Shown here one piece after another: positions 61,503 through 64,000 of a stretch of DNA of 64,000 nt. How positions within the stretch are numbered: position 1 is the stretch's first letter; the number at the start of each line of letters is the position of its first letter. Made by a program: the position numbers and the translations under genes. The stretch lies in NCBI RefSeq assembly GCF_900108245.1, contig NZ_FNUY01000004.1, forward strand, positions 248,001 to 312,000, written 5' to 3'. Origin of the DNA: Allobosea lathyri (GTDB taxonomy: Bacteria > Pseudomonadota > Alphaproteobacteria > Rhizobiales > Beijerinckiaceae). Below the pieces are notes generated by a model, which did not search any database, was not told the origin of the DNA, and saw only the letters and a program-made list of their open reading frames with translations.

Positions 61503-61511
61503 TGTCATCCC

Positions 61512-61970
61512 TTAGCGTCTGAAGTCGAGCAGCCTGCCGGCTTTCGCTCGAAGCTCATCCGAACATTCAGTGCCTTGCCAAGTTTGTTGCATGTAGCCGT
61601 GCAACGCACCAATGAGCGCCATCTGCCGCTCTGTCTTACTTTGTGCTCTCCAGTAGCGCATCATCGGCTGAAAATTCCGCTGCCGCCAATCTAGCTTACA
61701 GACCTCAGCCAATCCGCTGATAAATCCTCGTTCGAGGACGGTCTTCGCTTCTGGAACAGTGATTGGCGGATTTCTCAGCTCGTCTGGCGTCGGCGGGGAG
61801 CACCGCGCCATACTAGCGCACCAAAGCCCACTATAATTTTCTACAAGTTTGCGAACCGTGCTCGCAACTTTGTCATCACGCAAATAGCCACCGAGACTTT
61901 GTCCATGCGCTGGCGCGCAAAACATGAGCACGGCGGCGAAGGCGCTTACCGAAGTGCCCCCGCCCCACAC
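61512..61970 (-). CDS. Secreted Cys-containing hypothetical protein inside the atp operon
   Basis: A 152-residue protein read from GTG 61970, which has GAGG eight bases upstream and lies 10 bases after the atpD stop. Its own stop is nine bases before atpC, so it is in the operon. It has a signal peptide (SAFAAVLMFCAPAHG, cleavage near residue 24) and four Cys in the mature part (C51, C57, C91, C136). Those could form two disulfides. No family recognised. Base composition is lower in GC than the neighbours: 63 of 120 bases in 61561-61680. It may be a recent arrival. Confidence 0.75.
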   Translation of the reverse strand: MWGGGTSVSAFAAVLMFCAPAHGQSLGGYLRDDKVASTVRKLVENYSGLWCASMARCSPPTPDELRNPPITVPEAKTVLERGFISGLAEVCKLDWRQRNFQPMMRYWRAQSKTERQMALIGALHGYMQQTWQGTECSDELRAKAGRLLDFRR

Positions 61971-61980
61971 TGAAGACGCC

Positions 61981-63519
<1,539 letters not shown>

Positions 63520-63527
63520 TCAGGCGG

Positions 63528-64000
63528 TTAAAGCGCTTCCGCGCCGGAGATGATCTCGATCAGTTCCTTGGTGATCATCGCCTGACGCGAGCGGTTATAG
63601 AGCTGCGTCTGCTTCTTGATCATTTCGCCGGCATTGCGCGTGGCGGAATCCATTGCCGACATGCGCGCGCCCTGCTCGGAGGCAGCGTTCTCAAGGATCG
63701 CGCGCAGCACCTGAACCGTGAGGTTGCGCGGCAGCAGCGTCTCCAGGATCTCGCTCTCGTCGGGCTCGTAATCGTAGACGGCGTCGGTCACCTTCGTGCC
63801 CGCCGGGATCTCGGCGGGAATGATGCGCTGCGCCGTCGGGATCTGCGAGATCACCGACTTGAACTTCGAGAAGAACAAAGTCGCGACGTCGAACTCACCC
63901 TCGGCAAAGCGCGCCAGGATGTTCTGGGCGATCGCCTCGGCGTTGACGTAGCCGACCTGCTTGAAGGCACGCAGGTCGATCAGCTCGATGATGTCTTTCT
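63528..64000 (-). CDS. atpG: ATP synthase F1 gamma subunit, C-terminal part (5' end outside window)
   Basis: The minus-strand frame runs off the right edge. The visible 157 residues include [20 protein letters not shown] and the conserved C-terminal helix [20 protein letters not shown] followed by [20 protein letters not shown], diagnostic of the gamma subunit. It is the rotating stalk of F1. The stop is 75 bases before the atpD start, giving the usual A-G-D-C order apart from the inserted gene. Confidence 0.97.
   Translation of the reverse strand, partial: KDIIELIDLRAFKQVGYVNAEAIAQNILARFAEGEFDVATLFFSKFKSVISQIPTAQRIIPAEIPAGTKVTDAVYDYEPDESEILETLLPRNLTVQVLRAILENAASEQGARMSAMDSATRNAGEMIKKQTQLYNRSRQAMITKELIEIISGAEAL

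Overview
The window is high-GC, densely coded bacterial chromosome. It looks like an alphaproteobacterium of the order Hyphomicrobiales (Rhizobiales), possibly Bosea or a near relative. The grounds are an ethylmalonyl-CoA mutase (MeaA/Ecm type), DUF1178 and J-domain/BolA neighbours typical of that order, many amino-acid, carboxylate and sugar uptake systems, and several palindromic intergenic repeats of rhizobial type. The genus is inference. No phage, IS element, CRISPR array or plasmid gene was seen.

Layout. 1-3273: end of a sarcosine oxidase operon (soxA C-terminus, soxG) followed by purU, a one-carbon module. 3408-3964: two small minus-strand hypothetical genes. 4112-12117: aconitase, PrpF-type isomerase, FCD GntR regulator and a tripartite tricarboxylate transporter (tctCBA). 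Copies of the palindrome TGTCGACA lie in all three upstream regions, which suggests one regulon for importing a tricarboxylate (trans-aconitate is my best guess) and feeding it to the TCA cycle. 12341-21828: IclR regulator, ATP-dependent hydantoinase/oxoprolinase subunits (hyuAB), a complete branched-chain-type ABC importer (livKFMGH) and a cupin. 21959-23465: YghZ-type aldo/keto reductase and a small lipoprotein. 23530-34277 (minus) with 34527-36416 (plus): a large carbohydrate or polyol catabolic locus. It holds an ABC sugar importer, an L-idonate-type dehydrogenase, an FCD GntR regulator, a VOC protein, an enolase-superfamily enzyme, an SDR, a glycerol-dehydrogenase-like enzyme and a shikimate-dehydrogenase-like enzyme. 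A split transketolase is divergent from it across a 16-bp perfect palindrome. I cannot assign this set to a known pathway, and it is the best candidate here for an undescribed system.

36764-55060 is mostly ordinary chromosome: tRNA-Glu(CTC), NemA-like ene-reductase, ComF, glutaredoxin, DUF1178, ethylmalonyl-CoA mutase, J-domain protein, BolA, MFS and DMT exporters, thiolase, D-Ala-D-Ala carboxypeptidase, COG0523 GTPase, BioF2-like acyltransferase, acyl-CoA synthetase and an orphan NMT1-type binding protein. 55158-58863: divergent Lrp-type regulator and putA. 58922-60420: YqjM-type ene-reductase divergent from an ArsR regulator with a shared operator. 60470-60985: rppH. 61089-64000 (minus): atpG (partial), atpD, an unexpected lower-GC gene for a secreted Cys-containing protein, and atpC.

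Recurrent oddities are short tandem duplications (16-18 bp) at several gene starts and ends, and the inserted gene between atpD and atpC. All family assignments come from reading motifs by eye; no database search was run.
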